Shown: in pieces, positions 35,265-42,903 of the stretch
How positions within the stretch are numbered: the stretch's first letter is position 1
Layout of the letters: each line of letters starts with the position of its first letter
Assembly: GCA_030535425.1 (NCBI GenBank)
Contig: JAUNHQ010000015.1
Coordinates: forward strand, 1 to 46,202
DNA: 46,202 nt
Source of the DNA: Pseudomonadota bacterium
GTDB lineage: Bacteria; Pseudomonadota; Gammaproteobacteria; Burkholderiales; Burkholderiaceae_C
Direction of reading: 5' to 3'
Position numbers and translations under genes: made by a program
Notes under the pieces: model-generated
The model's database searches: none
What the model saw: only the letters and a program-made list of their open reading frames with translations
Told to the model about the DNA's origin: nothing

Positions 35265-35735
35265 TCAGGGCCAGTGTCTTTGCACTCGCACGCCCAGCGG
35301 TACCAGGCGGCGGGCCAAACCGGTCACGCGGGCGTCTTTGCTGAGCAGCCAGGTGCGGTGCTGCACGGCCAGGTCGATGAAACACTGGTCGTCCGGGTCG
35401 CGACAGCGCACGGGCGCGCGTGGTGCGGTTTCTTGCAGCGCGGCCCAGCGGTCAAAGGCAGCAAGCACGTCATGGGCGGTAGTCGGGCCGTGCGGAGCCA
35501 GCCTGGCAGCGATTTGCGGATAGTCCAGCACGCGCGCCAGTTCAGCCCGCATGGCGGACGTGGCGAACCAGCGCACCTGCCCGGCCATCAGGGCAGCGCG
35601 CAACGCCGTGGCCGCCGGGTCTTGAAACACCCACAGGTCCAGCACGCAGTTGGTGTCAATGACCACGGCCATGACAGCCTGGCCAGCCGCCTCCGCTTGG
35701 CGGGCAGGTGGAGGATTCACTGAATTGCTACTCAT
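35265..35735 (-). CDS. PIN-domain protein (putative toxin family)
   Basis: A 156-residue protein with a PIN ribonuclease-like fold (COG1569-type, often labelled toxin component). Acidic residues of the metal site are visible: VVIDTNCVLD at about 24-33, a Glu in RAELARVL, and RDPDDQCFIDLA near 110-121 followed by WLLSKDARV. ATG 35735 is the longest start; ATG 35672, just before VVIDTN, is an alternative and may be the real one, since neither has a good ribosome site. No antitoxin gene is adjacent. Cleavage activity is inferred from fold. Confidence 0.75.
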   Translation of the reverse strand: MSSNSVNPPPARQAEAAGQAVMAVVIDTNCVLDLWVFQDPAATALRAALMAGQVRWFATSAMRAELARVLDYPQIAARLAPHGPTTAHDVLAAFDRWAALQETAPRAPVRCRDPDDQCFIDLAVQHRTWLLSKDARVTGLARRLVPLGVRVQRHWP

Positions 35736-35785
35736 TAAATAGCAAACTTTTGTTTAATGATGCGCGCAAATGCCTTTTTCATTCA
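35735..35785 (+). repeat. Dispersed AT-rich element, copy F
   Basis: TTAAATAGCAAACTTTTGTT then TGCGCGCAAATGCCTTTTTC. It fills the entire gap between the rlmL-like stop and the PIN gene start codon. Confidence 0.6.
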
Positions 35786-37131
35786 AGCTCCGTCCGTCGC
35801 GCCGTGAGGTCGAAGCGGAACAGGCGGCATTCAATGGGGCCGTTCCATAGCGGCACGCGGCGGCTTTCTTTCAGGCGCAGGCGGCCCGGCAGCTTCAGAT
35901 CGGGGGTGAGCAGCCAGGCCGTCCAGCCGGCGTAGTGGCGCTTCCAGTGGCTGGCCAGGCGGGCGAAGAACTCGTCACCGGCGTTGATTTCGGCTGCGGC
36001 TGCCTCGCCCTTGTCACCACTGCTGCGCTGGCGTGCCAGCGGGCCGCTCTGAAAGGCTTCGCGGCCACGGCCTGCCACACCGGCGGCGGCCATGCGCTCG
36101 CCATAGGGCGGGTTCATGAGCAACACGCCAGGCGGCGGACAGGGCGGCAGGCGCTGCAAGGCGTCGCCGCCGCGCAGTTGCAGGGCATGGGCCACACCGG
36201 CGCGCTGGGCGTTGCGCTGGGCAAAGTCCACCATGCGGTGGGCCACGTCGCTGCCGAAGATACGGATGGCGGACTCAGCAGACCCAGCGGATGAAGACCC
36301 TAAGTCTTTTAGGCCATTCGCGCTTGAATGCAAAGGGTTTTCAGCTTCTTTTTTAATAGCAATCCACTGCGCTGCCTGATAAGGCAATAGGCGCTCGAAA
36401 GCAAAGCGCCGCAGCCCGCCCGCAGGCAGGCCCAGCACCAGCTGCGCGGCTTCGATGGCGATGGTGCCGCTGCCGCAGCAGGGGTCGTACAGCGGCAGGG
36501 GCGACACGCGCCGCTGGGCGGGTTGCCACCAGCCGCTGGCGGCCAGCATGGCGGCGGCCAGGGTTTCTTTCAGCGGCGCGTCGCCTTTGTCTTGCCGCCA
36601 GCCGCGTTTGAACAGGGGCTCGCCACTGGTGTCGATGTACAGCGTGGCGTGGGTGGCGCTCAAGTGGGCTTGCACGCGCACGTCGGGGCGCTGGGTGTCG
36701 ATGCTGGGGCGCACGCCGCCAGCCTGGGCGCGGAAGCGGTCGGCCACGGCGTCTTTGATGCGCAAGGTGGCGAAGTTCAGGCTTTTGAGCGGGCTGGCCT
36801 GCGCCGTCAGGCCCACGCGGAAGGTGTGGCGCGCGCTGAACCAGTCTTCCCACGCCACGTGGCTGGCCAGGTGGTACAGGTCGTGCTCGCTCTGGTAAGG
36901 GGCATGGGCCAGCTCGATCAGCACGCGCTGGGCCAGGCGGCTCATCAGGTTCAGCCGCAGCATGGCGGCCCAATCGGCGCGCACGCGCACGCCGCCGCGC
37001 AGGGCGATCAGGTCTTGCCCCATCAGGCCCGTGAGGCCATGCACCTCATCGGCCAGAAAGTCTTCAACGCCTGCCGCGCAGGGCAGAAACAGGGTCAGGG
37101 CTTGGCGGGACGGGTGCATGGCGCGGGTCAT
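35779..37131 (-). CDS. rlmL: RlmL-like THUMP-domain class I rRNA methyltransferase
   Basis: A 450-residue SAM-dependent RNA methyltransferase of the type that methylates 23S rRNA guanines (N2 of G2445 in E. coli). The THUMP region spans about 5-165 (FLPCAAGVEDFLADEVHGL, FRVGLTAQASPLKSLNFATL). The methyltransferase part has PLYDPCCGSGTIAIEAAQL, IRIFGSDVAHRMVDFAQRNA and the catalytic LLMNPPYGERM. It lacks the second methyltransferase half found in the E. coli fusion. The ATG at 37131 overlaps the metF stop by four bases; MHPSRQ at 37119 is a second option. Within it, residues near 255-280 (IAIKKEAENPLHSSANGLKD) derive from an AT-rich dispersed element and have codon use unlike the rest. Confidence 0.85.
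   Translation of the reverse strand: MTRAMHPSRQALTLFLPCAAGVEDFLADEVHGLTGLMGQDLIALRGGVRVRADWAAMLRLNLMSRLAQRVLIELAHAPYQSEHDLYHLASHVAWEDWFSARHTFRVGLTAQASPLKSLNFATLRIKDAVADRFRAQAGGVRPSIDTQRPDVRVQAHLSATHATLYIDTSGEPLFKRGWRQDKGDAPLKETLAAAMLAASGWWQPAQRRVSPLPLYDPCCGSGTIAIEAAQLVLGLPAGGLRRFAFERLLPYQAAQWIAIKKEAENPLHSSANGLKDLGSSSAGSAESAIRIFGSDVAHRMVDFAQRNAQRAGVAHALQLRGGDALQRLPPCPPPGVLLMNPPYGERMAAAGVAGRGREAFQSGPLARQRSSGDKGEAAAAEINAGDEFFARLASHWKRHYAGWTAWLLTPDLKLPGRLRLKESRRVPLWNGPIECRLFRFDLTARRTELE
36296..36364 (-). repeat. Dispersed AT-rich element, copy G, inside the rlmL-like gene
   Basis: On the minus strand ATTGCTATTAAAAAAGAAGC, later CATTCAAGCGCGAATGGCCT then AAAAGACTT. It matches the layout of copies B and C and is read in frame within the methyltransferase gene. 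Its AT content stands out from the surrounding coding sequence. Confidence 0.55.
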
Positions 37132-37964
37132 CCGTTCCGCAGTCCCAGCCGCTGGTCCAGCGCCAGCGCGGGGGCGGCTTGGTTCATGGTGTAAAGGTGC
37201 AGGCCGGGCGCGCCGCCGGCCAGCAGGCGCTGGCACAGGGCGCTGACCACATCCAGCCCAAAGGCGCGGATGGAGGCCACGTCGTCGCCAAAGCTTTGCA
37301 GGCGGGTGCGGATCCAGCGCGGCACTTCGGCGCCGCAGGTGTCGGAAAAGCGCAGCAGCTGCGTGGCGTTGAGGATGGGCATGATGCCCGGCACCACGGG
37401 CACGCGCACGCCGCGCGCGTGCAGCTCGTCCATGAAGCGAAAGTAAGCGTCGGCGTTGAAAAAATATTGCGTGATGCCGGCGTTGGCCCCGGCGTCCACC
37501 TTGGCCTTGAAGGCGTCTATGTCGGCGGCGGGCGACTTGGCCTGGGGGTGGGTTTCGGGGTAGGCGGCCACTTCCAGCGTGAAGTGATCGCCCGTTTCGG
37601 CGCGGATGAAGGCCACCAGGTCGCTGGCGTAGCGGAACTCGCCGCCCATGCCATAGCCGCTGGGCAAATCGCCGCGCAGCGCCACGATGCGGGTGACACC
37701 GGCTGCGCGGTATTCGGCCAGGCGCTGGCGGATGCTGCCCTGCGTCTGCCCAATGCAAGACAGATGCGGCGCGGCGGGCACGCCTTCGGCCAGGATCTCG
37801 CGCACGGCGCTCAAGGTGCCGTCTTGCGTGGAGCCGCCCGCGCCAAAGGTGACGGAGCAGAACGCGGGCTTGAGCGCATACAGCTGCTGGCGCGCAGCGC
37901 GCAGTTTTTCGGCGCCTTCGGGCGTTTTGGGCGGAAAGAATTCCAGGCTGAGAGGGGTCGTCAT
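37128..37964 (-). CDS. metF: Methylenetetrahydrofolate reductase
   Basis: A 278-residue flavoenzyme reducing 5,10-methylene-THF to 5-methyl-THF, the methyl donor for methionine synthesis. MTTPLSLEFFPPKTPEGAEK carries the conserved Glu; SVTFGAGGSTQDGTL, LSCIGQT and IVALRGDLPSG are hallmark regions; ITQYFFNADAYFRFMDELHA and VPGIMPI continue the barrel. Together with ahcY upstream in the same minus-strand stretch it belongs to the SAM/methionine cycle. Confidence 0.96.
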   Translation of the reverse strand: MTTPLSLEFFPPKTPEGAEKLRAARQQLYALKPAFCSVTFGAGGSTQDGTLSAVREILAEGVPAAPHLSCIGQTQGSIRQRLAEYRAAGVTRIVALRGDLPSGYGMGGEFRYASDLVAFIRAETGDHFTLEVAAYPETHPQAKSPAADIDAFKAKVDAGANAGITQYFFNADAYFRFMDELHARGVRVPVVPGIMPILNATQLLRFSDTCGAEVPRWIRTRLQSFGDDVASIRAFGLDVVSALCQRLLAGGAPGLHLYTMNQAAPALALDQRLGLRNG

Positions 37965-37986
37965 AGGTCAAAAAAAGCCAAGCGTT

Positions 37987-39003
37987 TCAGTCCGCTGCGG
38001 CGGCAGGCACGCGGCGGGCGTGGATGAAAAATTCGCGGTTGCCATCGCCCCCATCAATGGGGCTGGGCAGCCAGGCCAGCACGGCCAGACCGGCGCTGGC
38101 ACAAGCGGCGCGCAGGCGCTGCTCCACCTGCGTGTACAGCGCCGCATCGCGCACGATGCCGCCTTTGCCCACCTGGCCGGGTTGCAGCTCGAACTGGGGT
38201 TTGACCAGCAGCAGCACGTCACCGCCCAAAGCCAGCAGCGGCACCAGGGCGGGCAGCACCAGGGTGAGCGAGATGAAGGACAAGTCGCCCACGATCACGT
38301 CAAAGCGCGTGGGCACGGCCACCTGCTCGCGCCCGGCGCGGCGCTGGCGGCGCATGGGCAGCGCGCCTGCGGCTCGGGCCTTGGCTTTGGCGGCGCGCTC
38401 GGCCTTGAAGGCTTCGATGTCGTGCTCTTTGGCGTCGTCGCTGTCGTCGTAATCGTCGTCCACCACGCCGCCGTTGCGCATCCAGGCGTAGGGAGCGGTG
38501 GGCTGGGTGTCGTTGTCGTCCGGCTCGGCTTCGACCTGCTCGCTCAGCGCGTCTTCGCAGGCTTGTTGCAGCGCCTGGAGGGTAAGGTGCCGGGCGTTGC
38601 AGCCTTCCACGGCGATCACGCGCGCGTCGGCGCGCAGGCGCTCGTGCAGCTGGCCCTGGCCCACGTCCACGCCCACCACTTGCGCGGCGCCGTGTTGCAG
38701 CAGGCAGTCGGTAAAGCCGCCGGTGCTCTGCCCCACGTCCAGACAGTGACGGCCCTGCACGGGCACACCGGTGGCGGCCAGCGCGCCTTCAAGCTTCAGC
38801 CCGCCGCGCGAGAGGTACTTGGCCTCGGCCGCATCCAGCAGTTGCACTTGCGCACCGGCGGGAATCTCGTCGCCGTTTTTGGCCACTTTTTGCCAGGGCA
38901 TGGCGGGCGACAAGCGCCATTGCACGCCCGCAGCAATCAGGCGCTGGGCCTGGCTGCGGGTGGCGGCCAGGCCGCAATTGGTTAAGAACTGGTCGGCCCG
39001 CAT
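37987..39003 (-). CDS. tlyA: TlyA-type 2'-O rRNA methyltransferase with a long insertion
   Basis: A 338-residue protein of the TlyA/hemolysin A family, an S4 domain joined to an FtsJ-type methyltransferase that modifies rRNA riboses in characterised members. The S4 domain covers about 1-60 (MRADQFLTNCGLAATRSQAQ); the SAM site is CLDVGQSTGGFTDCLL at 88-103; GDLSFISL at 239-246 and LLVKPQFELQPGQVGKGGIV follow. Between about residues 145 and 231 there is an extra stretch with an acidic block (VVDDDYDDSDD) and a Lys/Arg/Ala-rich helix, absent from typical members of about 250 residues. The methyltransferase motifs are intact. Confidence 0.88.
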   Translation of the reverse strand: MRADQFLTNCGLAATRSQAQRLIAAGVQWRLSPAMPWQKVAKNGDEIPAGAQVQLLDAAEAKYLSRGGLKLEGALAATGVPVQGRHCLDVGQSTGGFTDCLLQHGAAQVVGVDVGQGQLHERLRADARVIAVEGCNARHLTLQALQQACEDALSEQVEAEPDDNDTQPTAPYAWMRNGGVVDDDYDDSDDAKEHDIEAFKAERAAKAKARAAGALPMRRQRRAGREQVAVPTRFDVIVGDLSFISLTLVLPALVPLLALGGDVLLLVKPQFELQPGQVGKGGIVRDAALYTQVEQRLRAACASAGLAVLAWLPSPIDGGDGNREFFIHARRVPAAAAD

Positions 39004-39039
39004 TCAATAAAAAAGTCTAGGCAAAGGCTCAAAGCAGCA

Positions 39040-39456
39040 TTACAAGCAAAAGACCTGATGCACCCAAGGGTCACCTGCCTCATAAGGCCCGTGAATGGAG
39101 GCAGTACATCCGCCCAGTGGCACATGACGCTCTTGCTCACGCAAGTCAAGCACCCAGTCCACGTAAACACGCCATTCGTCCAAGTCCACATCTTTGACCG
39201 TACCAACGGCCAAAATAGCCATATTCTTTGCGCCTTGGCCTAGCATTTTTTTGACGGCCACACGATCACCGCGTCGAATTTCTCTGAAGCGCCCTTGCTG
39301 AACAGAAATAGAGTTACCCCGACCACCGTCCTCGGCAGCAACCTCATTCAAATCCCAGCAATACCAATACCCGCGCATCAGAAATACAGGTAACGCATCA
39401 TCTCTACCACCCCATGTGGCCCCCACCAACCAGTAACCAGGTTGCTTCTTTTCCAT
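39040..39456 (-). CDS. Standalone McrB N-terminal/EVE-like (PUA-fold) protein
   Basis: A 138-residue protein of a type I associate with the N-terminal modified-base-reading domain of some McrB-like restriction proteins. YWLVGATWGGRDDALPVFL opens the domain; RRGDRVAVKK at 61-70, AILAVGTVKDV at 80-90 and RVYVDWV at 96-102 follow the order GD-x-(I/V)-A-(I/V)-K, then a GTV strand, then a W-containing strand. No AAA+ GTPase part is attached or adjacent, so it is either a single-domain protein or the surviving piece of a defence gene. GAGGAG precedes the ATG. The low-GC surroundings suggest horizontal origin. Confidence 0.6.
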   Translation of the reverse strand: MEKKQPGYWLVGATWGGRDDALPVFLMRGYWYCWDLNEVAAEDGGRGNSISVQQGRFREIRRGDRVAVKKMLGQGAKNMAILAVGTVKDVDLDEWRVYVDWVLDLREQERHVPLGGCTASIHGPYEAGDPWVHQVFCL

Positions 39457-39836
39457 GTCTTGGCTCCTCTCGTCTCAATTAATTCGTATAGCAACCAATT
39501 TAATTTCACAGAAATTCATTCAAAACCGATAACTTTTATCAAGCTCATAAGTTGTCATGGCCGGACTGGAGCGCAAGCATCACAACCCAGACATTCGCAC
39601 AAATCCATAAGCCTCAATTCGACTACCATATTTATTCAGAAATCGATTATCCACTCATGATTTCCATTTGAATTGAAGACCAACCATCAGGCATTTTCCT
39701 CAAGCAACACCAAACCGCGCACCCAGCGATTTGAGCGATCTAGTTTTGAATGCTTGGCAAGTTCTCGTGTCAGCCCAATAGCGCGTCTTATGTGCTCATT
39801 GGGCTGGCTGCATCTACTGGGACATGCAGCTTGCAC
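39457..39836. other. Low-GC island between the EVE-like gene and ahcY
   Basis: This 380-base stretch is visibly AT-richer than its neighbours. It includes the short minus-strand frame described separately, two inverted repeats close after the ahcY stop (39771-39779 with 39798-39806; 39807-39813 with 39824-39830), and the leader of the EVE-like gene. No known gene family was recognised apart from these. Confidence 0.5.
39687..39836 (-). CDS. Short frame of unknown nature directly after ahcY
   Basis: A 49-codon frame begins (GTG 39836) immediately after the ahcY stop, in the same frame, and reads RRAIGLTRELAKHSKLDRSN then RWVRGLVLLEENA. The last 35 residues look protein-like in composition, but no start with ribosome site exists other than the GTG. 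It may be the surviving C-terminus of a gene truncated when ahcY's 3' region was rearranged, or chance. No family recognised. Confidence 0.25.
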   Translation of the reverse strand: MQAACPSRCSQPNEHIRRAIGLTRELAKHSKLDRSNRWVRGLVLLEENA

Positions 39837-41294
39837 TCAATACCGATAGCTATCGGGCTTGTACGGCCCTTCGCGCTTGACGCCGATGTACTTGGCCTGC
39901 GCGGGGGTCAGCTCGGTCAGCTGGGCGTTGAGCTTGGCCAGTTGCAGGCGGGCCACTTTTTCGTCCAGGTGCTTGGGCAGCACGTAGACCTGGCCGGCTT
40001 CGTAAGCCTGGGGGCGGGTGAACAGCTCGATCTGCGCAATGGTCTGGTTGGCAAAGCTGGAGCTCATCACGTAGCTGGGGTGGCCGGTGGCGCAGCCCAG
40101 GTTCACCAGGCGGCCCTTGGCCAGCAAGATGATGCGCTTGCCGCCTTTGAAGATGACGTGATCGACCTGGGGCTTGATCTCTTCCCACTGGCACTTGGCT
40201 TCCAGGCTGGCCACGTCGATCTCGTTGTCAAAGTGGCCGATGTTGCAGACGATGGCCTGGTCTTTCATGGCGGCCATGTGCTTGTAGGTGATGACGTCTT
40301 TGTTGCCGGTGGCGGTGACGAAGATGTCTGCCAGCGGCGCGGCCTCGTCCATGGTGACCACGCGGTAGCCTTCCATGGCCGCTTGCAGGGCGCAGATGGG
40401 GTCGATCTCGGTCACCCACACCTGGGCGGACAAGGCGCGCAGGGCCTGGGCGCTGCCCTTGCCCACGTCGCCATAGCCGCACACCACGGCGATCTTGCCG
40501 GCCACCATCACGTCGGTGGCGCGCTTGATGCCGTCCACCAGGCTTTCGCGGCAGCCGTACAGGTTGTCAAATTTGGACTTGGTGACGCTGTCGTTGACGT
40601 TGATGGCGCGGAACTTGAGCGTGCCTTTGGCCGACATTTCCTTGAGGCGATGCACGCCGGTGGTGGTTTCCTCCGTCACGCCCATGATGTGCACGTTCTT
40701 GCGGCTGTACCAGTGCGGGTCTTGCTTGAGCTTGGCGGCAATGGCGGCAAACAGCACTTTTTCTTCTTCGCTCTTGGGGTTGGCCAGCACCTTGGGGTTG
40801 GTTTCGGCCTGCTCGCCCAGGTGCATCAGCAGCGTGGCGTCGCCGCCGTCGTCCAGGATCATGTTGGGGCCTTCGTCGGCCGCGCCTTTTTTGCCGAATT
40901 CAAAGATGCGGTGGGTGTAGTCCCAATAGTCCTTGAGCGATTCGCCCTTGATGGCAAACACCGGCGTGCCCGCAGCGGCAATGGCGGCGGCGGCGTGGTC
41001 TTGCGTGCTGAAGATGTTGCACGAGGCCCAGCGCACCTCGGCGCCCAGCGCTTGCAGGGTTTCGATCAGCACGGCGGTCTGGATCGTCATGTGCAAGCTG
41101 CCCGCAATGCGCGCGCCCTTTAAGGGCTTTTGCTTGGCAAATTCTTCGCGGATCGCCATCAAGCCGGGCATTTCCGTTTCGGCAATGGCGATTTCCTTGC
41201 GACCCCAGGCGGCCAGCTTGATGTCGGCAATGGCCGCGTCGGCGGCGGCTTTGGCGGGGGCGGTTTTTTTCTTCTTGGCAGAAGCTGCGTTCAT
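39837..41294 (-). CDS. ahcY: Adenosylhomocysteinase
   Basis: A 485-residue NAD-dependent enzyme that splits S-adenosylhomocysteine to adenosine and homocysteine, relieving product inhibition of methyltransferases. Substrate and NAD regions are intact: [60 protein letters not shown] (Rossmann loop) and the terminal [14 protein letters not shown] Lys/Ala-rich N-terminal leader ([20 protein letters not shown]) precedes the domain. ATG 41294 follows GGAGC; the longer frame to 41348 runs into the riboswitch region. Expression is very likely controlled by the SAH riboswitch just upstream. Confidence 0.97.
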   Translation of the reverse strand: MNAASAKKKKTAPAKAAADAAIADIKLAAWGRKEIAIAETEMPGLMAIREEFAKQKPLKGARIAGSLHMTIQTAVLIETLQALGAEVRWASCNIFSTQDHAAAAIAAAGTPVFAIKGESLKDYWDYTHRIFEFGKKGAADEGPNMILDDGGDATLLMHLGEQAETNPKVLANPKSEEEKVLFAAIAAKLKQDPHWYSRKNVHIMGVTEETTTGVHRLKEMSAKGTLKFRAINVNDSVTKSKFDNLYGCRESLVDGIKRATDVMVAGKIAVVCGYGDVGKGSAQALRALSAQVWVTEIDPICALQAAMEGYRVVTMDEAAPLADIFVTATGNKDVITYKHMAAMKDQAIVCNIGHFDNEIDVASLEAKCQWEEIKPQVDHVIFKGGKRIILLAKGRLVNLGCATGHPSYVMSSSFANQTIAQIELFTRPQAYEAGQVYVLPKHLDEKVARLQLAKLNAQLTELTPAQAKYIGVKREGPYKPDSYRY

Positions 41295-41369
41295 GGTTTG
41301 CTCCGAAAGCGTTGCGAGAAAACCAGTGAGGGGCGAGAGACGGCACACACGCTCACCACACCGGAGGTC

Positions 41370-41485
41370 AGTGGATGAGCGTCGTTGCCAGATGGATTTA
41401 CAGCCAGGGGTTTTCGAGCCTCGCGCCCGCCTGCCGCGTCAGCAGGCCAAAAAAGGGGGCGCTGCAACGCTCCTCGAAAGCCAAG
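41370..41485 (-). promoter_or_regulatory. SAH riboswitch
   Basis: On the minus strand TTTCGAG (41473-41479) pairs with CTCGAAA (41412-41418) as helix P1; GAGCGTTGC next to it can form the pseudoknot with AACGACGCTC (41377-41386). The core GAGGAGCGTTGCAGC and GCGAGGCTCG match the known SAH aptamer class. It lies about 80 bases before the ahcY start and should turn expression on when SAH builds up. Confidence 0.85.
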
Positions 41486-41492
41486 GCGGGCG

Positions 41493-41498
41493 ATTCTA
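41493..41498 (-). promoter_or_regulatory. Probable -10 box for the riboswitch-ahcY transcript
   Basis: TAGAAT on the minus strand, about 14 bases before the first aptamer base, which would start transcription just ahead of P1. No good -35 box is visible at 17 bases, so support is positional. Confidence 0.4.
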
Positions 41499-41591
41499 GC
41501 GCAAGGGGCCGCGCTGGCTGCGGCCAAGTTTGATACAAAAAAAGGAGCTTTCTGCGCGCTCTGCGCCTGCGTTTGGGGCGTTTTCCCCTCA

Positions 41592-42068
41592 TCAATCCAA
41601 CCGCGCCAACAGCCCTTGTAGCGCGTGGGCCACGGTGGCGGCGCGCACGGCGGCGCGGTTGCCGGCAAAGTGCTGGCGCTCGGCGCTGACCACGCCTTGC
41701 ACGCACCAGCTCAGCCACACCGTGCCCACGGGCTTGTCTGCACTGCCGCCGCCGGGGCCGGCCACGCCGGTGACGGCCAGGGCGCAGGCCACGCGCGCAC
41801 GGGTGGCGGCGCCTTCGGCCATGGCGCGGGCTACGGGCTCGCTGACGGCGCCGTGGCGCGCAATCAGCTCGGCGGGCACGCCCAGCAGCTCGCTTTTGGC
41901 CGTGTTGCTGTAGGTGACAAAGCCGCGCTCAAACCATTCGCTGCTGCCCGCCACGTCGGTGCAGGCAGCGGCAATCAGCCCGCCGGTGCAGCTTTCGGCG
42001 GTGGCCAGCATCCAGCCGCGCGCGCGCAGCGCGTCGGCCAGGGCATTCACGGTGGGCAGATGGGGCAT
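41592..42068 (-). CDS. pncC: Nicotinamide-nucleotide amidase (CinA C-terminal family)
   Basis: A 158-residue cytoplasmic enzyme of the CinA family, which deamidates nicotinamide mononucleotide to nicotinate mononucleotide in NAD recycling. LATAESCTGGLIAAACTDVA, GFVTYSNTAKSELLGV and ALAVTGVAGPGGGSADKPVG are the family signatures. It lacks the N-terminal domain of the longer CinA proteins. It follows pgpA on the same strand after 75 bases. Confidence 0.94.
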   Translation of the reverse strand: MPHLPTVNALADALRARGWMLATAESCTGGLIAAACTDVAGSSEWFERGFVTYSNTAKSELLGVPAELIARHGAVSEPVARAMAEGAATRARVACALAVTGVAGPGGGSADKPVGTVWLSWCVQGVVSAERQHFAGNRAAVRAATVAHALQGLLARLD

Positions 42069-42143
42069 GTCAAAAAAACCTTGGCAAAAACGGCAGGCGC
42101 GCCGGTGCGTCAGGCACCGGGGGCGATGAAAAACCCCGTTTTT

Positions 42144-42734
42144 TTACCAGCGCACCCACAGCGCCAGCAGCAGCAGCGTGCAAAAGGCGGCCACCAGATC
42201 GTCCAGCACAATGCCCAGCCCGGCGCGCCAGCCGGTGGTGCCGTGCAGCAGGCGGTCGGCCCAGCGCACGGGGCCGGGCTTGGCGGCGTCAAAAAAACGA
42301 AACAGGGCAAAGGCGGCCAGTTGCGCCATGAAGCCCGCCGGGGTCCACAGCCACAGCACCAGCCAGAAGGCCACCACTTCGTCGATGACGATGGCGCCGG
42401 GGTCGGCCACACGCAGGTGCCGCGCGGTGACGGTGCTGGCCCATACCGACAGCACCAGCGCGGCGGCAATGACCCCGCCTTGCACCGCCACCGGCGCGTG
42501 CGCCAGCAGCAGCGCCCACACCAGCCAGGCCCACAGCGTGCCCACGGTGCCTGCGGCCAGGGGCGACAGGCCTGCGCCAAAGGCCAGCGCCAGCAGGTGC
42601 GCCGGGTGCGCCCGCATGAAAGCCAGGCTGGGGCGCTGCGGGGCAGGCACGGCACGAGACGCAGGCGGGCGGGCAGAGACAGCGCGGGCCCGCACGTCGG
42701 TCACGTCATCACGAGGGGCAGTCGAAAGCGGCAT
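42144..42734 (-). CDS. pgpA: Phosphatidylglycerophosphatase A
   Basis: A 196-residue inner-membrane phosphatase converting phosphatidylglycerophosphate to phosphatidylglycerol. Hydrophobic segments lie at about 44-60, 63-80, 85-102 and 175-196; the motifs GAGLSPLAAGTVGTLWA, DPGAIVIDEVVAFWLVLWLW and LLHGTTGWRAGLGIVLDDLV contain the conserved acidic active-site residues. A hydrophilic Arg/Pro-rich N-terminus of about 38 residues precedes the domain; the true start could be the Met at residue 40. It is a normal neighbour of pncC in this group. Confidence 0.93.
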   Translation of the reverse strand: MPLSTAPRDDVTDVRARAVSARPPASRAVPAPQRPSLAFMRAHPAHLLALAFGAGLSPLAAGTVGTLWAWLVWALLLAHAPVAVQGGVIAAALVLSVWASTVTARHLRVADPGAIVIDEVVAFWLVLWLWTPAGFMAQLAAFALFRFFDAAKPGPVRWADRLLHGTTGWRAGLGIVLDDLVAAFCTLLLLALWVRW

Positions 42735-42819
42735 GGGACTGGGGCAGCGCAGGGGCCATGTGCCACGCCGTCATGGAGCCTTGGGGTGACCTGGCGCCAG
42801 GAACAGGACATGAAAAGCA

Positions 42820-42895
42820 CTTGGCAAAAACGGCATTTGCGCGCGTTATACAATAGTTTTTAGCTATAAAATAAATAGCTTATTGGGTTTGACAC
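42820..42895 (-). repeat. Dispersed AT-rich element, copy H
   Basis: On the minus strand AATAAGCTATTTATTTTATA then GCTAAAAACTATTGTATAAC and GCGCGCAAATGCCGTTTTT. It lies between the DUF4139 gene and pgpA and is one of the best-preserved copies. Confidence 0.65.
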
Positions 42896-42903
42896 CAGCC
42901 GGC

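Noticed and set aside
39555-39629. 24-codon minus-strand frame with LCECLGCDACAP, Cys-rich
   Set aside because: Too short, without ribosome site or known family, in an AT-rich gap where short frames are expected.
41525-41590. Possible further copy of the dispersed element (ACAAAAAAAGGAGCTTTCTG with a GCGC-rich part)
   Set aside because: Only the general plan matches; the AAAT-GCC core is absent. Not counted.
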